Shown here piece after piece: positions 25,301 through 36,746 of a DNA stretch of 64,000 nucleotides. The position numbers and the translations under genes are program-made. The notes under the pieces are model-generated. The model saw nothing but the letters and a program-made list of their open reading frames with translations. It was not told where the DNA came from and searched no databases. Origin of the DNA: Taxillus chinensis (taxonomy: Eukaryota > Streptophyta > Magnoliopsida > Santalales > Loranthaceae). The stretch covers positions 45,027-109,026 of the forward strand of contig JAKCVP010000412.1 of assembly GCA_023512835.1 (NCBI GenBank), given 5' to 3'. Position 1 is the first letter of the stretch; every line of letters begins with the position of its first letter.

Positions 25301-25637
25301 TCACCTTGTACGAGCAGGATGCCGTTACAACCCCAGGGGTTTCCAGTGCCACCTTCATACCCTATGTATGTGAGCAGCGTGGCGGTCTCTTGCGGTCCAT
25401 GTCGTCCTAGACTAGGTCGAGGCTAGGGCAATCCCGGCAAAAAGCACTTGCCAACTCATGTTCAATTATTGTCAGCCACTGTCATCTCGGCATTTCGGAG
25501 AGAAGAACGATAAGTAAGAAGCGTTCAGCTGCTTCCACGCGAATACTGTTTTCTTCTTTCCAGTCCGCTTTCTGCGTAATTGTCACTGCACAGCAACAAG
25601 ATTGACACGCTTGCTTATCAAAACTTCATTTCCAACC
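22350..25637. other. 3.3-kb spacer without a supported gene
   Basis: There are short frames on both strands. The largest is 176 codons on the minus strand at 23958-24488, with no recognisable domain and no splice support. There is a G-homopolymer near 24675-24687 and a 12-bp palindrome GTAGGTACCTAC at 25153-25164. I see no RNA gene. Confidence 0.55.
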
Positions 25638-25835
25638 ATGCACGCTGTGTCGTCTTTTCGCCTTCTTGGTCTGGTCGTGTCCTTTCTCTTCATGTGTGGA
25701 GCTCTGGCCGCGCCTATACATTCGGGACAGCCAAAATTCTATATCCCGCCGTCATGTCAACAATGCCGCTCTCATGAGTATACCGATGTCGGGCATGCCC
25801 AGCCCAATAAGAAATTGGTTGACGATTGGGAATGA
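25638..25835 (+). CDS. Candidate small secreted protein (65 residues)
   Basis: From the ATG at 25638 the frame encodes a typical signal peptide (MHAVSSFRLLGLVVSF..., ending GALAA), followed by a mature part of about 40 residues with a CxxC pair (SCQQC) and an acidic end. Size and layout fit a fungal small secreted protein. There is no homology I can name, and splicing downstream could extend it. An overlapping frame exists, so the call is tentative. Confidence 0.35.
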   Translation: MHAVSSFRLLGLVVSFLFMCGALAAPIHSGQPKFYIPPSCQQCRSHEYTDVGHAQPNKKLVDDWE

Positions 25836-26674
25836 TGGACTACTCTGTACGTGCGGCTTCTGTCCTTGATAGGAATGAGCTTTTCGAGGAGACGGCTAAG
25901 TCGATGTAGTGGCCCTGCATCGAGATTAGACTTTGTCAGATTGCTGGGATGGTCGCTGAGAAATCAAATTCTCTCAAGGAAAGCCTTTCTTGGTGTTTAG
26001 GGGGGGAAGGAGGAAGGAGGAGAGAGAGAGAGAGAGTTGGTCCTCCGAGTATATGGTAGTGCAAGGGTCCTTCTAGATCCAGCTGGTACGTATACAAATG
26101 AGTGTGACCGTATTATAGTGTCAATGTAGTATAGTTATGCCTGGGCATACAGAGTCTCAGAAATACAGAAGACTTTTCGATTCTCGGAAATAGGTCTTTA
26201 TACCGCCCTTTCAGTCCATTGCTCGATCGACGGCTTGATTTCGTACTGCGAGCGATTCGTGCGTCTGAAAAACTACACGTAGGCGGCGAATTTTTCGAAC
26301 GACAGTCCTATCTTCACTTCAAGTGTTAGCGCTGGGCGCCCTGTGCTCACTCCGATACCCTACACGCGTTGAAAGGTCTTCAATGGATTTTGGGAGATGT
26401 CGTGGATCAATAATTTTCACAAGCTTCCGTCCATATACAAGCGGAGCATTGATACGTGAAGGAGAGCGAGCGCAGGAGCGAAGCCTCCCAACCAAGCAAC
26501 ACATTGATCATTATCCAAAATGTGTCCTCTGCGATTGCACAAATGTACCAACAAATGCAATAGCCCGGCTTAGCATTGGAATCAAAACAGTCCATAATAA
26601 AGTACAGAGAGCGCAGGCGAATGGGTACATACCCTGGACGTACACACCTTGTAGGCAAGTGGAACCCCATCCAG
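25836..26674. other. Spacer with a purine tract
   Basis: This stretch contains a GA-rich purine tract at about 26000-26037 and AT-richer sequence around 26090-26200. I see no supported gene. It includes the 3' flank of the next minus-strand gene. Confidence 0.5.
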
Positions 26675-28635
26675 CTATAACACACCGAATCCTCGCTCGA
26701 AAAGACTGTTCTTTCTAGGGCTGCTGCTGCCTTCCAGACTGGCGTCGTCGCCGTTGACGTGCACTTCGTATTCTTGTACGACAAGGACCTCTTTGAGAAC
26801 TCCTATGCCATTTCCCTCTTCCATACCGACCCAATTGTATATGCCATCCACTCGTTCTGCTACCGCGGAGCTCTCAGTCCGACCGGACATTTGCAATTTC
26901 TTTACAAATTCGTCCTTCTCAGCCCGAGCTGCCTCGAAATCCTCCGCGTGCGAGTCTGGGCGTCCGCTACTGAGCCTACGCTCGAAGTGATGTACATGTA
27001 GTCTGTGGGTACTGCACAGACTGGAGGGATACCGACGTATACTCTTCATCGCCGAGGCCGTGCAGGGATGATGACCAAGTTCAGCAAAGTGAACGCCAGC
27101 TTTGGATTCGAGTACGTCAAATGGTGACCCCAAGCTGTCGCGGCTTGACATTGGCCCGTAGATGTCCAAAATGCGGTTGCGGTAACTGGATCGCAAAGAC
27201 GCAATCTCACGTCGATGAAAGGGGGTGGTCAAAGAACAGAGGTATAGCTTTACCGGAGCCATTGCCGTCTGTGCCACGCCTACGATGTGAGAGAAGAAGG
27301 CAAAGACTTTGTCAAGAAGTGCTGTGAATTGTGGAGAAGTGTTTGAGGGCAGAAGCGGAAAAAGAGTAGGAAGGCAAGAGCATAGAATGCAGGAGCCGCA
27401 CTGAACAGACGTCCATATGAACGTTGTGGTAAGTGGAACTTGGATAAATGGTCAGTAGCGGTGGGAGATGCGATGAGGGCGAGCTTACTGTTTGCCACTG
27501 GGTCTTTGATGATGGGGCTCAGCCTGAGAATACTCGTTATGACGACACTGCCAAAGAGTCAGACTCAGCATCTGTCTTGCTACTGAGAGGAGGCTTGAAA
27601 ACATTCTACAGGCCTTGAAATAAGGTGTGATAGACTTACAAACCGCCCAAGCTAAACACGCAACCAACCGCCACCTTCCGAGTGAGTTTTAGCTGCACCT
27701 GTCGCAGCTGCAGCATAGGCAGCACGAACACGCAAAGATCGACAAAGATATTGCTGACTTCATACCCTATTAAGACCGTCGACAAGTTGGTGCCTGAACA
27801 ACGATCTCAAGTCAGCTTTACGAGTCTTCAGAATGAGGGTATTCATCATTAATAGAAGGGATTGTTCCAACACTTACATCCACCTCTGTCTCCATCAATG
27901 AAGTCCCATATGCGCCGCACGTGCGTTCCGCAGCTCAGGGTGAGCAGTCCAACGCATCCAATAAACCACACAAGCGCCAACCCAATGACGAGGTTGTTTG
28001 CTAAGCGGAACATGGGCGTGCTGAAAATCTCGCGGTAGAACAATAACAAGCTCAATTTGGCGAGCGTGATGATGAGCGTTGAGAGGTACTCATTGATCAG
28101 AAGGCGCTACAGCCAAGGATTAGCAAGGGGCGATGCCTTGGAAGCTACAATGAGATGCAACAGCAAGGACAGAAAAAGGTCATTGACGCAGGTACGGCCA
28201 TGCACAGGTGCCGTTGTAGGAGCAGGAGGTGGAGAAGGACCAACAGGGTTTCTCTTGCGTGACACATACCTTTGTGATGAAAAGGTTCCACGCCTGATTC
28301 GGGATCTCCGTGACCTCGACAGTGCCATACGGATTCGCAAGCGCTACTCAGGTCAGCCACGCGCGAAATTGCAGGTCCCTGACACTCTTCGCCGATGCAG
28401 GTCGAGACTGAAGAGGTCGCGGATGAGAATCGGAAAACGTACCACCCAATACTACCCCTGTGTATGCGACGAAGCCGACGCCAGCCACCAATATGACCCA
28501 GTCGCTGGCCAGCGGCGCTCTGCGATGCTTCAAACGAGCACAGAAACGTAGGGCAACTGCCAAAAGCGCCAAACCGAGAAACGCAACGTGGACATTGAAG
28601 AGGTTTCGTTCGGACTCTGGTAGCAACTCGACCAT
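26675..28635 (-). CDS. Pth11-like rhodopsin-domain seven-helix membrane protein
   Basis: Six exons (28443-28635, 28270-28343, 27878-28106, 27640-27793, 27489-27547, 26675-27438) sum to 1473 nt, or 490 residues. The N-terminal half carries the fungal rhodopsin-like domain. Helix 1 lies near residue 15, followed by a short basic loop, helix 2, an 'NPYGTVEV' loop, helices ending in 'LLLFYREIF', and a cysteine-bearing loop (GGCTNLSTV) split by an intron. A 'DLCVFVLPMLQL' helix and 'LRLSPIIKDPVANIPLTTTFIW' follow, then a long cytosolic, charged tail. These are hallmarks of the PTH11-related/SAT4-type integral membrane family, whose founder is a surface-sensing receptor. The ligand here is unknown. 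The gene is intact, unlike its flanking neighbours. The tail after residue 290 is not conserved in my memory and may include a mis-assigned junction. Confidence 0.82.
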
Positions 28636-29533
28636 TTCCTCTTCGCTCGAGCTTCCTATGTTGTAGAGCTAACAGGTCTCAACAACATGGGCGACAGACC
28701 ACGCAGTCCAGTAAAAGAACTCTCAGAGCACCGGCGAGACGACGCTGGAGCGATGAAGCGCAAGATATGGGTCTACCTCTCTAGTCAAAAGAAACGGGGA
28801 AGAGCTCTGATGGGCGAGTGTAAATGGTCTGCATGAATGGGGGGATTCCTGGATGACGTGGGCGTTGGCTGTTTGATGCTAAAGGGGCCAGCGCTGTACT
28901 AGATGGAGAACGGGATGCGCGAAATAATGGCACGTGTAGTACACAGCAATGGGCGAGCCGGTGAGCAGGCGAGGAGACAATGAGGCCAGCACAAGATGAA
29001 CGGAAGGGAGAAGGCACAATGGTCGTTGAAGGCATCATCCGCGCGATTCCTCCGCCGGCACCACCACCAGTAACAGATGGCGCAGACCAGGTCTCATCCA
29101 GGATCCTAGAATAGGATTCCTCCTTGCTGCTGCCGTGAAGAGAAGCCGTCGCAAAGGGGCCCAATCGAAGGCTGAGAGGGACGTCGAGGAGATTTCCCCC
29201 GAGCTGCATAATGGCGCTCGAAAATTATTCCGACGAGGTATCTTATGGACGGGTTGTAAGGTCAAGCTGGGCGAAAAAACGTTAACCTTAGGACGTTGCC
29301 AGAGGCGAAGCAAAACACGATGGACAGCCACTGACCTTGTTCCGAGCAGCCAAAAGCTCGAGTGAGATGAAGGGACAGTGCTCATGGCGACCGCGGCTAC
29401 TGCCCATCGTCCGCCTTCCAGGACCTCGCCCTTACTTTATGCTTGAGCACATTAGGCCCCGCGTGAGATTGACAGATGAGACCCGGACATTAACCCACGC
29501 ATGAGCATGTGCGCCGCCGGGGCTCTCGTTTGT
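28636..29533. promoter_or_regulatory. 5' flank of the rhodopsin-domain gene
   Basis: About 0.9 kb lies between two minus-strand genes. Two overlapping minus-strand frames (28781-29209, 29035-29385) lack conserved motifs and probably reflect untranslated or promoter sequence. No terminator or element is identified with confidence. Confidence 0.4.
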
Positions 29534-30194
29534 TTACTTGACATCGTCGACACTGATAACCGTCCCGAAGGCATCGCTAAGCTCCCGCAACGCCCCTTTC
29601 ACCACGTCTGCTCCCTTGGCGCCTGGAATGTCGCGGTCTCCAATGGCCTCTCTGGCCAGAATGACATCGAGACCTCCCTCAGCCGCCTGTCGCGCCGTGG
29701 TGCTGTTTGCAGCGTCAGTCGTCTTGCATGATGTCGGCGGAAATACGTCAGTTCACCTGACGCAAACGTGTGCCATGTAGCCCGACAGCACTACCTTCTT
29801 TAGCCCGGCGCTGTCCAGCAGCTCCTGAAGTGGCGTCTGCGTGAAGCTACCGGGAAACTGCTTGACCACAACTTACTCGCCTTGCCTCGGTGTCAGCTCC
29901 TCAACCTCTTTGGCCAGCGAGGTTCCAGGTGTGAAGATCGGCGCCCCTTCTGGCGTCTGGTGCGTGACGTGAATGATACGGTCCCGGCTTGCCTGCAGAC
30001 CGGTACTTCTCCAGGAGACCCTTGATAGCTGAGCGCGTTGACTCGACGTCTGCCGTCTTCAGATGACCACGAGCGTACTCATTCTGAGCGTCGATGATGA
30101 GCGCCGAATATGCTTTGGATGCTGCTGTCGGCGGCTGTATGCCGACCAAAGAGCGAAACGAAGCCGCGGACATTGTTGGCGATAATGCTGTCAA
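29534..30194 (-). pseudogene. Isochorismatase-family hydrolase, disrupted
   Basis: Two exons (29757-30194 and 29534-29702, intron of 54 nt) encode a cysteine hydrolase of about 201 residues. The catalytic triad is visible: Asp in 'ALIIDAQNEYA', Lys in '[15 protein letters not shown]', and Cys in 'YMAHVC'. The tail 'REAIGDRDIPGA' and 'DAFGTVISVDD' is also typical. Two lesions break it. An extra base near 29983-29988 shifts the frame between 'AGKPG' and '[14 protein letters not shown]'; exon lengths sum to 607, one more than a codon multiple. In addition, TAA at 29873-29875 stands where the family has a residue before VVVKQFP; CAA to TAA in CpA context would be RIP-like. Two independent hits make a pseudogene more likely than error. 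The substrate of the intact family member is unknown. Confidence 0.8.
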
Positions 30195-30390
30195 ATCCTC
30201 ACAGACGGAGTTGGGAGGAGGGGAGCGAGATTTGGGATTCGCGGGGGGCTTTGATGATGTGAGAAGCTCCAGTCGACCTCAAAAGGGCAGACTGGTGTTC
30301 GCTGAGCCGACTGGATCGAAAGCAGACCACCAGTCTTTGACACATAGCATTTCTGAAGCCAAAGCTCGTCAGAGGCCCCGCTCTAGGCGT

Positions 30391-32621
30391 TCACGCTCGA
30401 TCTAGGAGGAGATCCCATAGATTGCCCCCTTCGCGATAGCGATGGCCAATGACATTCACCAGTACCAGATCCCGCCATGTTTGCTCAATAAATTTGGATG
30501 ATGGGGTCCCATGAGGATAAGCGTGCTGCCATTCGCGCCAGATGCCAAACGCCTCGTCTTGCCAAGCGCGAAAGGACTCCGCTTCGATGAGCGTCGGCGT
30601 AAGTATTCTGCGTATCGTTAGCAACAAGATGGCGTGGATCTTAATACGGAAGACTTACTCCTTGCCTGTGAAAGCTCCCCAAGTGACCGGATTGACGCTT
30701 TGCGCATCACTCGCCACGAATTCACCTCTTGCATCGCCCGCAAAGTATGCAACCCGATCTTGCTCATCCTGACTTTGATTGAATTCGTCTAGACGCTCTT
30801 TTAATATATGCCAGTCACCTTGAGGTAAGAAGAACTCTATGAATGGCTTTTGCCACACCCATCCGCCGACGAGAGGGCCCCAGCCGACGACGGGGTCGTT
30901 ACTCTTTGCGCAGTCCACAGCGGGCTGAGATGCTACGGACCACCAGCCCTTGCGATTTAAAGCCAGCAAGTGTTCTGCTATTAACTGTGTCTCAGGTGAT
31001 AAGGAACCTTCGCTCCACGGCACTTGCGGGAGCTGGCCATTCAGATATCGTTGGAAAATCTCGCTAATGTGTTGTTTCTCAGTCGGTCGTCCCCAGAGTG
31101 CAATGGCTTCCGCGTGGGTCACATGCAATGAGGGACCATAGCCGTCGATTGAACCATATGCGGGACTGCGCGCGTCGCCGAATCGTCCATTTGGATAATC
31201 GTCCCAGGTCGCCTCGCGGCCTAATGCACCTTCACCCTCCGCGATAGCAAGTGCCTTGGCCCGACTAGACTCCGTAGCCAAGGGTTGTGCCGCCTCTCTC
31301 TCGCTCTCGTGGTACTGTGCTTCGTCCTGGGACTCGGGCGATCTGTTGACAATAACGCGGTTGTGCGCGGATGAATTTCTGCGACGATCGACAGCGAGGG
31401 GTCTGAAGGTACCAATGCCAGCATCCTGCAAGTGAGCCTTGAGAGCAGGAGCTTCTTCGATAGTCTCTTCAACACTAGCATCCTCGGCTGTCTGCGGCAA
31501 CAAGTGGCATCGATTCAGGATGTGTGCCACTGCCTTTTCCAAATTTAGCGTGTAGAAATGGAAACCTTGCGGCGGTCTCCTCCGCTTGCCCTGCTGTCGT
31601 GCCGCATGAAATGGATCGGATTCAAGTAGGGCCCCACGCATTCGTTGAACGATGTCCCTGAGGACGTCCACGCCAACGGCTTTCACACCATCATCATCTG
31701 TTTTGACCCGCTCGAACTTGCTCAATACGTCCTTCGGTACTTTTGCACATGTAAGCTTCGTAGTTCGCATCAGTATGCCCCAGCTTTGGACAGGCATGAG
31801 TCCTGGGATTATTGGTATATCCATAAAGGCACCGCTGGTATGGTTGCGCAGCAGCTTCTCATAGTCAAGGAATGAGTCCACATCATAAAAGAGCTGCGTC
31901 ATGATGAAGTCCGCGCCAGCCTGAACTTTCTGAACCAAGAAGGGCAGGTCACGCTCTGGTGATCGAGCTGGATCGTAGGGCGACGCTGTCCAACCTTCGG
32001 GATATGCTGCGACGCCGATGCAAAACCAGTCGCCATACATCTTGCGGATATATCGTACGAGATCTTCCGCCCATACGAAGCGGACGTCCTCTTCTTCATG
32101 TGCATCGCGAGATGCATCGGTCGTGAAGTCACTTGTCGCGCCTTCTCCGGGCTGGCCACCGTGCCGCCTTGAACTGCCATTGGCTGTGTAGGTGGCCGTA
32201 TCCGCATACTCGCTTGGTCGGGGCTCATCACCCCTTAGCGCAAGGATATTCCTTATGCCGAGTTCATGGCATCTGAGGAGGGCTTCATCGATGACAGCCT
32301 TTGAGGAGTTTGTGCAGGTGAGGTGGAGACAGACATCGAGACCGAGGTTTACGGCGCATATCTCGGCAAGGTCCAAGGACTTGGTAGCAGTGGAGCCTCC
32401 TGCTCCCCAGGTGACGGTTACAAAGAGGGGTCGGAAGGCAGCGAGACGCTGTAGGCGCGGCAAGAGATTCGCAGTGCCCTATGACTACTAGATCAGCTTC
32501 AGCGGGGTGTAAGGTGGGGCGTGAGTCAACTCACGGCTTGCGTCTTGGGTGGGAAGAATTCCAAGGAGAAGTACGATGCGCCATCTGGCAACCGAGCAAT
32601 CTTGTCTGTGATCTTCGACAT
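30391..32621 (-). CDS. MET12: Methylenetetrahydrofolate reductase, MET12 type
   Basis: The enzyme reduces 5,10-methylene-THF to 5-methyl-THF for methionine synthesis. Exons 32535-32621, 30659-32478 and 30391-30607 total 2124 nt (707 residues). The N-terminus SYFSLEFFPPKTQAGTANLL crosses intron 1. The catalytic TIM-barrel follows with 'TVTWGAGGS', 'LHLTCTN', 'NILALRGDEP', 'GVAAYPEGW', 'QLFYD' and 'IIPGLMP'. A basic, disordered insert near residues 310-430 precedes the regulatory half, with 'ATWDDYPNGRFGDARSPAYG', 'WGRPT' and 'ASQPAVD'. The last exon supplies the 'ESFRAWQDEAF' tail ending DLLLDRA. Order and motifs match fungal Met12 rather than a bacterial MetF, which lacks the second half. The ATG at 32621 lies 221 bp downstream of the stop of the neighbouring gene, so the promoter is short or overlaps the neighbour's 3' UTR. 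Confidence 0.95.
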
Positions 32622-32842
32622 GGCGATGGAGTGGTGTATCACACAAAGAGGAGGGGAGTGCAGCGCAGAAGTGGCGGCGGCGGTGGTGGCTGAAGGCCAA
32701 TATTTTTTTCGACTGACAATGGGCTGCGGGGCGTTGCGGGCGCCGGAACAGAGAAAAAGCCTCCCACCCACAGCCTCAGCTCCGAGATGCTCACGCATTA
32801 CGGGTAGCACTTGCTGTACCAGCCTGTTCACACGACGCGAGC

Positions 32843-34532
32843 CTAGATGTATTTGTACGGATTCATGATGCCGTTCTGTCAAAGTCAGCTGGCCTGGCCG
32901 CTGGTAGGCTTGCGAAGGACTCACCGGGTCATAGAGTCCCTTGATCAGCTTCATCTGCTTGATCATGTTCTCACTCCGCGAGTACTGGATGTATGGCTTC
33001 TTGGACAGCCCCAAGCCATGCTCGGCACTGATGCTCCCTCTTCGCCTTGATACCCATTCGTACACCCAAGGCTCCAGAGCCTCCTCTACCTTCTTGTTGT
33101 AACCACGTACGGAGATGTTGAGATGCAAATTACTGTCGCCCATGTGTCCAAATCCGATTACATCAACGATGGGCTTGCTCTCGTCCTTGTCGGCATAGAG
33201 GCCTGCGTCAGTCATCCTCTGCTTGGTGTCTTCGACCAGCGAGTAAAGCTCCGGCAGAGGAATGGACAGATCGTACTTGTACACACCTCCCCAGTGACCC
33301 AGGGCCTCGGAGACGCCTTCACGACAAGCCCACAGCTCCTTCTGCTGAGTCTGATCTTGCGCCACTACGCCGTCTGCCACAATCTCTTCGCTCATCACGT
33401 ACTCCAGGAAACCCTCCAGCTTCTCTTGATCGTGTTCCGAGTTGCTACCGCTAGTCTCGATCAAGCAGTAGAAAGGGTGCTGGCTCTCCAGGGGTAGTTT
33501 CAGTCCTTTGGCCTTTGTCAAAATGGTGTGACTACCAGCGTCCATGAACTCGAAGGCGCTGATGATCTCGCCCAGCTTCGACCTCGCTGCACGAAAGGCT
33601 GTCTGGCACTTCTCGTAGCTCTCTAGGCCAAACGCGGCAACATTGGTCGCGGTACTCCGCTGAGGGCAGAGTATTGAAACGGCGGTGATGACCCCTATCG
33701 TGCCTTCGCCTCCAATGAAGAGCTGCTTCATGTCGTAGCCGGTATTGTTCTTCCTCAGGGTGCAAAGGTCGTCGACGACAGTTCCGTCAGGTAAGACCGC
33801 CTCGATACCGAGCACGTTCCCGTGATTGCTTCCATAGCGCAACAGGCGCAGACCACCAGCGTTGGTCGCAACAGTGCCGCCGACATGACAGCTGCCCTTT
33901 GCCCCCAAGTCCAGAGGATAGATGTATCCGCGCTCAGCAAGATAGTTGTCGGCCACCTCCAAGATGACGCCCGAGTCTGCAACAAGGATACCACTAACGT
34001 CATCAAAGCTTCGAACTTGATTCATGCGACCCAAGCTCAGGACAATTTCATCAAATACAGGCACGCTACCTCCGACAAGGCCGGTGTTGCCGCCCTGCGG
34101 TACAACGGCCAGGAGATTGTCGTTGCAGTACTTTAGGATCTTGGAGACTTGCTCTGTTGAGTTTGGCCGCAGCACAAGCTGTGACTGACCGCGAAATTTG
34201 CGCATCCAATCGGCATTGTAAGGTTCGACATCGTCTTCTGCTGCGCCAGTTGTATTATCAATGACGGCTGATGGATTGTTGTCGAGTATCGACTTGAGCT
34301 GCCCGACGTGCTCAGGGGTGATGTTGGAGAAGCGGGGGTCACGGGCGATGTTGGGGTATTTATTCGCAGTGTAAGCAGGCTGCTTTGAGTGCCTCTTGCC
34401 ATCTTCGCCCGTCTCAACCTGTGCGGTGACAGCTAATGGGCGGTAGGTGTAGAAGGAGCGCGGAGAGCATGAGGCTCGTGGGACCCTAGAGCATTGTGCG
34501 AGGGCCCTGGGCTGGGGGCGAGTCGTCCTCAA
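32843..34532 (-). CDS. DLD2: D-2-hydroxyglutarate / D-lactate dehydrogenase (Dld2-like)
   Basis: This is an FAD-linked D-2-hydroxyacid dehydrogenase, probably mitochondrial matrix. Exon 1 (32925-34532) and a 33-nt last exon (32843-32875), joined over a 49-nt intron, give 546 residues. The first 35 or so residues are rich in Arg and Ser and lack acid, as in a mitochondrial presequence. The PCMH-type FAD domain shows 'VVPQGGNTGLVGGSVP', 'YPLDLGAKGSCHVGGTVATNAGG' and 'GGEGTIGVIT'. The C-terminal domain carries 'GFGHMGDSNLHLN' and 'SAEHGLG', the metal- and substrate-binding part. The tiny last exon encodes NGIMNPYKYI, the conserved end of this family; without the splice the frame would run on into the next gene's start. 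Dld2 and D2HGDH are close relatives, and the sequence alone does not settle the preferred substrate. Confidence 0.93.
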
Positions 34533-35223
34533 GATTGTTCTTAGACACGGGGGGGGATGGCATGTTCGAGCGGGCGAAGAAGCGGTGGGGGGGAGAAATG
34601 CGCAACAGGACTAAGGAAAAAGATGTCGCTCGAAGAATTGACTGACACTCACGCCCGGCCCCCGTGCACCGAGACGTCGGACAAAAGTTTCAGGCTGCTC
34701 ATCTGATGGCGTCACAGGCGGAGGAGCCGAGGCGAGACGACCGCAGGACATACAGTACTCTGTACCTCGACCATGACGCCGCTCCAGAGACCCGACCCTC
34801 AACCAACCTCAACGCGCAGCAGATTCTCTCGTGTCTAGGCATTCATGCAGAGCATGGCACGACAAGCAGACGCTGCAGCCGTAGCCACCACGTGCAGATG
34901 GCTGTAGCCGATCCGACGCGCGTTGTACACTTGCATCCTTTGGTCGCAGGTCACGCCCTTTATAACAATGGAAGCTTGTCCAGATTCGAGGCAACTACGG
35001 CCCGCCTCATGCCTAAGTATGTATGTAGGTACCTACATACCTACCTGGTATCGCGACACCGCCAGAGGCAGCGGCAGGCCATCCAGGTCCTCATACGGCT
35101 ACTCCCAGACTACCTACTCATTCTTGCCCTGTTCGAACCTCTTTTCTCTTTCTTGCTCCTGTTTGCGAGCGACCTCACGAACCTTGTCCGCCGGACTGTC
35201 CTCGATGAGATCGCTTTCTTCGT
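34533..35223. other. Spacer with a 20-bp perfect palindrome
   Basis: This is the 5' flank of the Dld2-like gene. A plus-strand frame (34664-35338) runs antisense into the next gene and shows no domain. A G run lies near 34551-34556. The perfect palindrome GTATGTAGGTACCTACATAC occupies 35021-35040. Confidence 0.5.
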
Positions 35224-36022
35224 TCAGGCCTGCCGGCTTTTGTTAGCTGCATCGAACGTCACGCGCATTGATTCTTTGCCCTTGGGGCGCTTACCAGTCC
35301 ACTTGGGGAGTCCGTCCGGAACATCAACGACTCTTTGATCATAGAACATGTGGAGCCTGGGCCGAAACCTTTTTCTGTCCTCTGCTGTCTTCAAGTCTAT
35401 AAGGCTTGGAAAGAGCAAGATCATGTTTCGACCCTCGTCCATAATGGGTGAGTGGCAATACGAGCAGCGGACTTTGCATGGAAGCTTATGCTCGACCGAT
35501 CTGTCTGTTGGATCGTACCATTCCAGGTTGTGGTGACCCTTGGAGAAATTGATGTCATCCCTGCAAAGCATCATCAGTCGACCGCTTTCTACGCGACGCA
35601 GGAACACTGGCACATACTTGTGGAAGATTGCGGCCCATTGAAAGGGTGCAGCTAGTCGACCGAGTTAAACTGACATCACTCCAACATGTCAATCTGGAGC
35701 GAAACATACCATGTTGCTTCTGACATGTGGTGCAATGGCACAGCTTGCTGTCCAGAGGCTCATTCCGGCTCAGCTGAAATTCCACCGTCCCACAGTGGCA
35801 TGACCCTGTCAGCTTTGCAGGGAAATTCTCGTTGGCTTCATGCACACGATATGGAGGCCTCTTTTTCCAGTCGTGCTTGCCCTCAGTCCCAGTACCAACT
35901 TGATGCTGCGCTGGATGCTGGTCAGCGCCGTTGCTGAGCGGGTTGTCCACGTGCGCATCGTTCTTTTGCCTCTTGGGTTGGGAATCAGGAAGGGGAGAGC
36001 TCGACCGACGTGACGGGGCCAT
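35224..36022 (-). CDS. GFA / CENP-V domain zinc protein
   Basis: Exons 35710-36022 and 35224-35651 (58-nt intron) give 246 residues. The N-terminal 70 or so residues are disordered and basic. The GFA fold follows with its zinc ligands: 'GSCHCGTVEF' (CxC), 'LCHCTTCQKQH' (CxxC) and 'VRCSYCHSPI' (CxxC). The closing motif 'MFYDQRVVDVPDGLPKW' is typical of fungal DUF636/GFA proteins. Members resemble glutathione-dependent formaldehyde-activating enzyme, but most fungal ones have no proven substrate. An in-frame ATG at 36169 would add 49 residues rich in Arg and Cys; I prefer 36022 because the extension looks like untranslated sequence, but a targeting role is possible. Confidence 0.88.
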
Positions 36023-36746
36023 GACGTGCAAAGATTGAGTACGTCGTGGTGCTGCTGCTGTCTGTTTGCAGGAAGCACGGGTCGGACGAAGAAGAGGGCA
36101 AGGAAGCACGCGACGAAATGGACGACTGCAGAGCCGCACACAATTACTGGCAACAGTCCCGCCAGCCATTGAATGATGCGCCTGGAGAAAAAGAGGAGAA
36201 AATGGCAGGCTCTACGCAATTGAAAGGCTCAAAGGGAATAACCAGGCGTGGACCTCCATGGCGTGCACTTACCGGAGTGTGTCTGACGCGTCGTCGCCAT
36301 GGCCATTCTGCTAGGTAGCTGCACACGACACGAAGCCAAAGTCAATGACGAGATGCGCTTCATCCAGGAATCATGTGCAGCAGCAGGGGGACTTAGGTAC
36401 GCCAGATGGAAGGACAACGTTCAGGGCGTTGGTAGATGCACGACGTCACCGTTGCGGCATGGCATTCTGCACCGAGTCCATCTAGCCACGCGAGACTTCT
36501 TCAACGATACCCTATGTATGGGCGGTACAGTATGCGCTCGTCACTCCACGTCTCCTGCCTACACACTCGCTCACATCTGCAGCTCGCTTTGTGCCTCGCC
36601 TACCGACAAGCCAAGCGTGAGCTGCAGATAAAGAGGCCTGCGATTTAAACGATGTTAGTTGCCTGTGGCTGGGCCAGTCTCGTCTGATTGCAGATTCCCG
36701 ATCCTAGCGTCCGTGACCCCGGAACGATCATCCTGCAGCCAAGCAC
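36023..36746. other. Spacer between two minus-strand genes
   Basis: This covers the 5' flank of the GFA gene and the 3' flank of the 5-phosphatase gene. Short overlapping frames show no motif; nothing else is recognised. Confidence 0.45.

Noticed and set aside
28057..28551. 164-codon plus-strand frame
   Set aside because: It is antisense to exons 1-3 of the rhodopsin-domain gene, whose spliced protein is clearly conserved.
28781..29385. Two overlapping minus-strand frames upstream of the rhodopsin-domain gene
   Set aside because: They shift frame with respect to each other without a convincing intron and show no conserved block; more likely 5' UTR or promoter.
32526..32842. C-terminal extension of the Dld2-like protein into the MTHFR gene (apparent fusion)
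   Set aside because: The long frame arises only if the 49-nt intron is ignored; the splice gives the conserved NGIMNPYKYI end, and MTHFR has its own ATG.
34664..35338. 224-codon plus-strand frame
   Set aside because: It runs antisense over the 3' end of the GFA gene, has no domain, and its first half is spacer with a palindrome.
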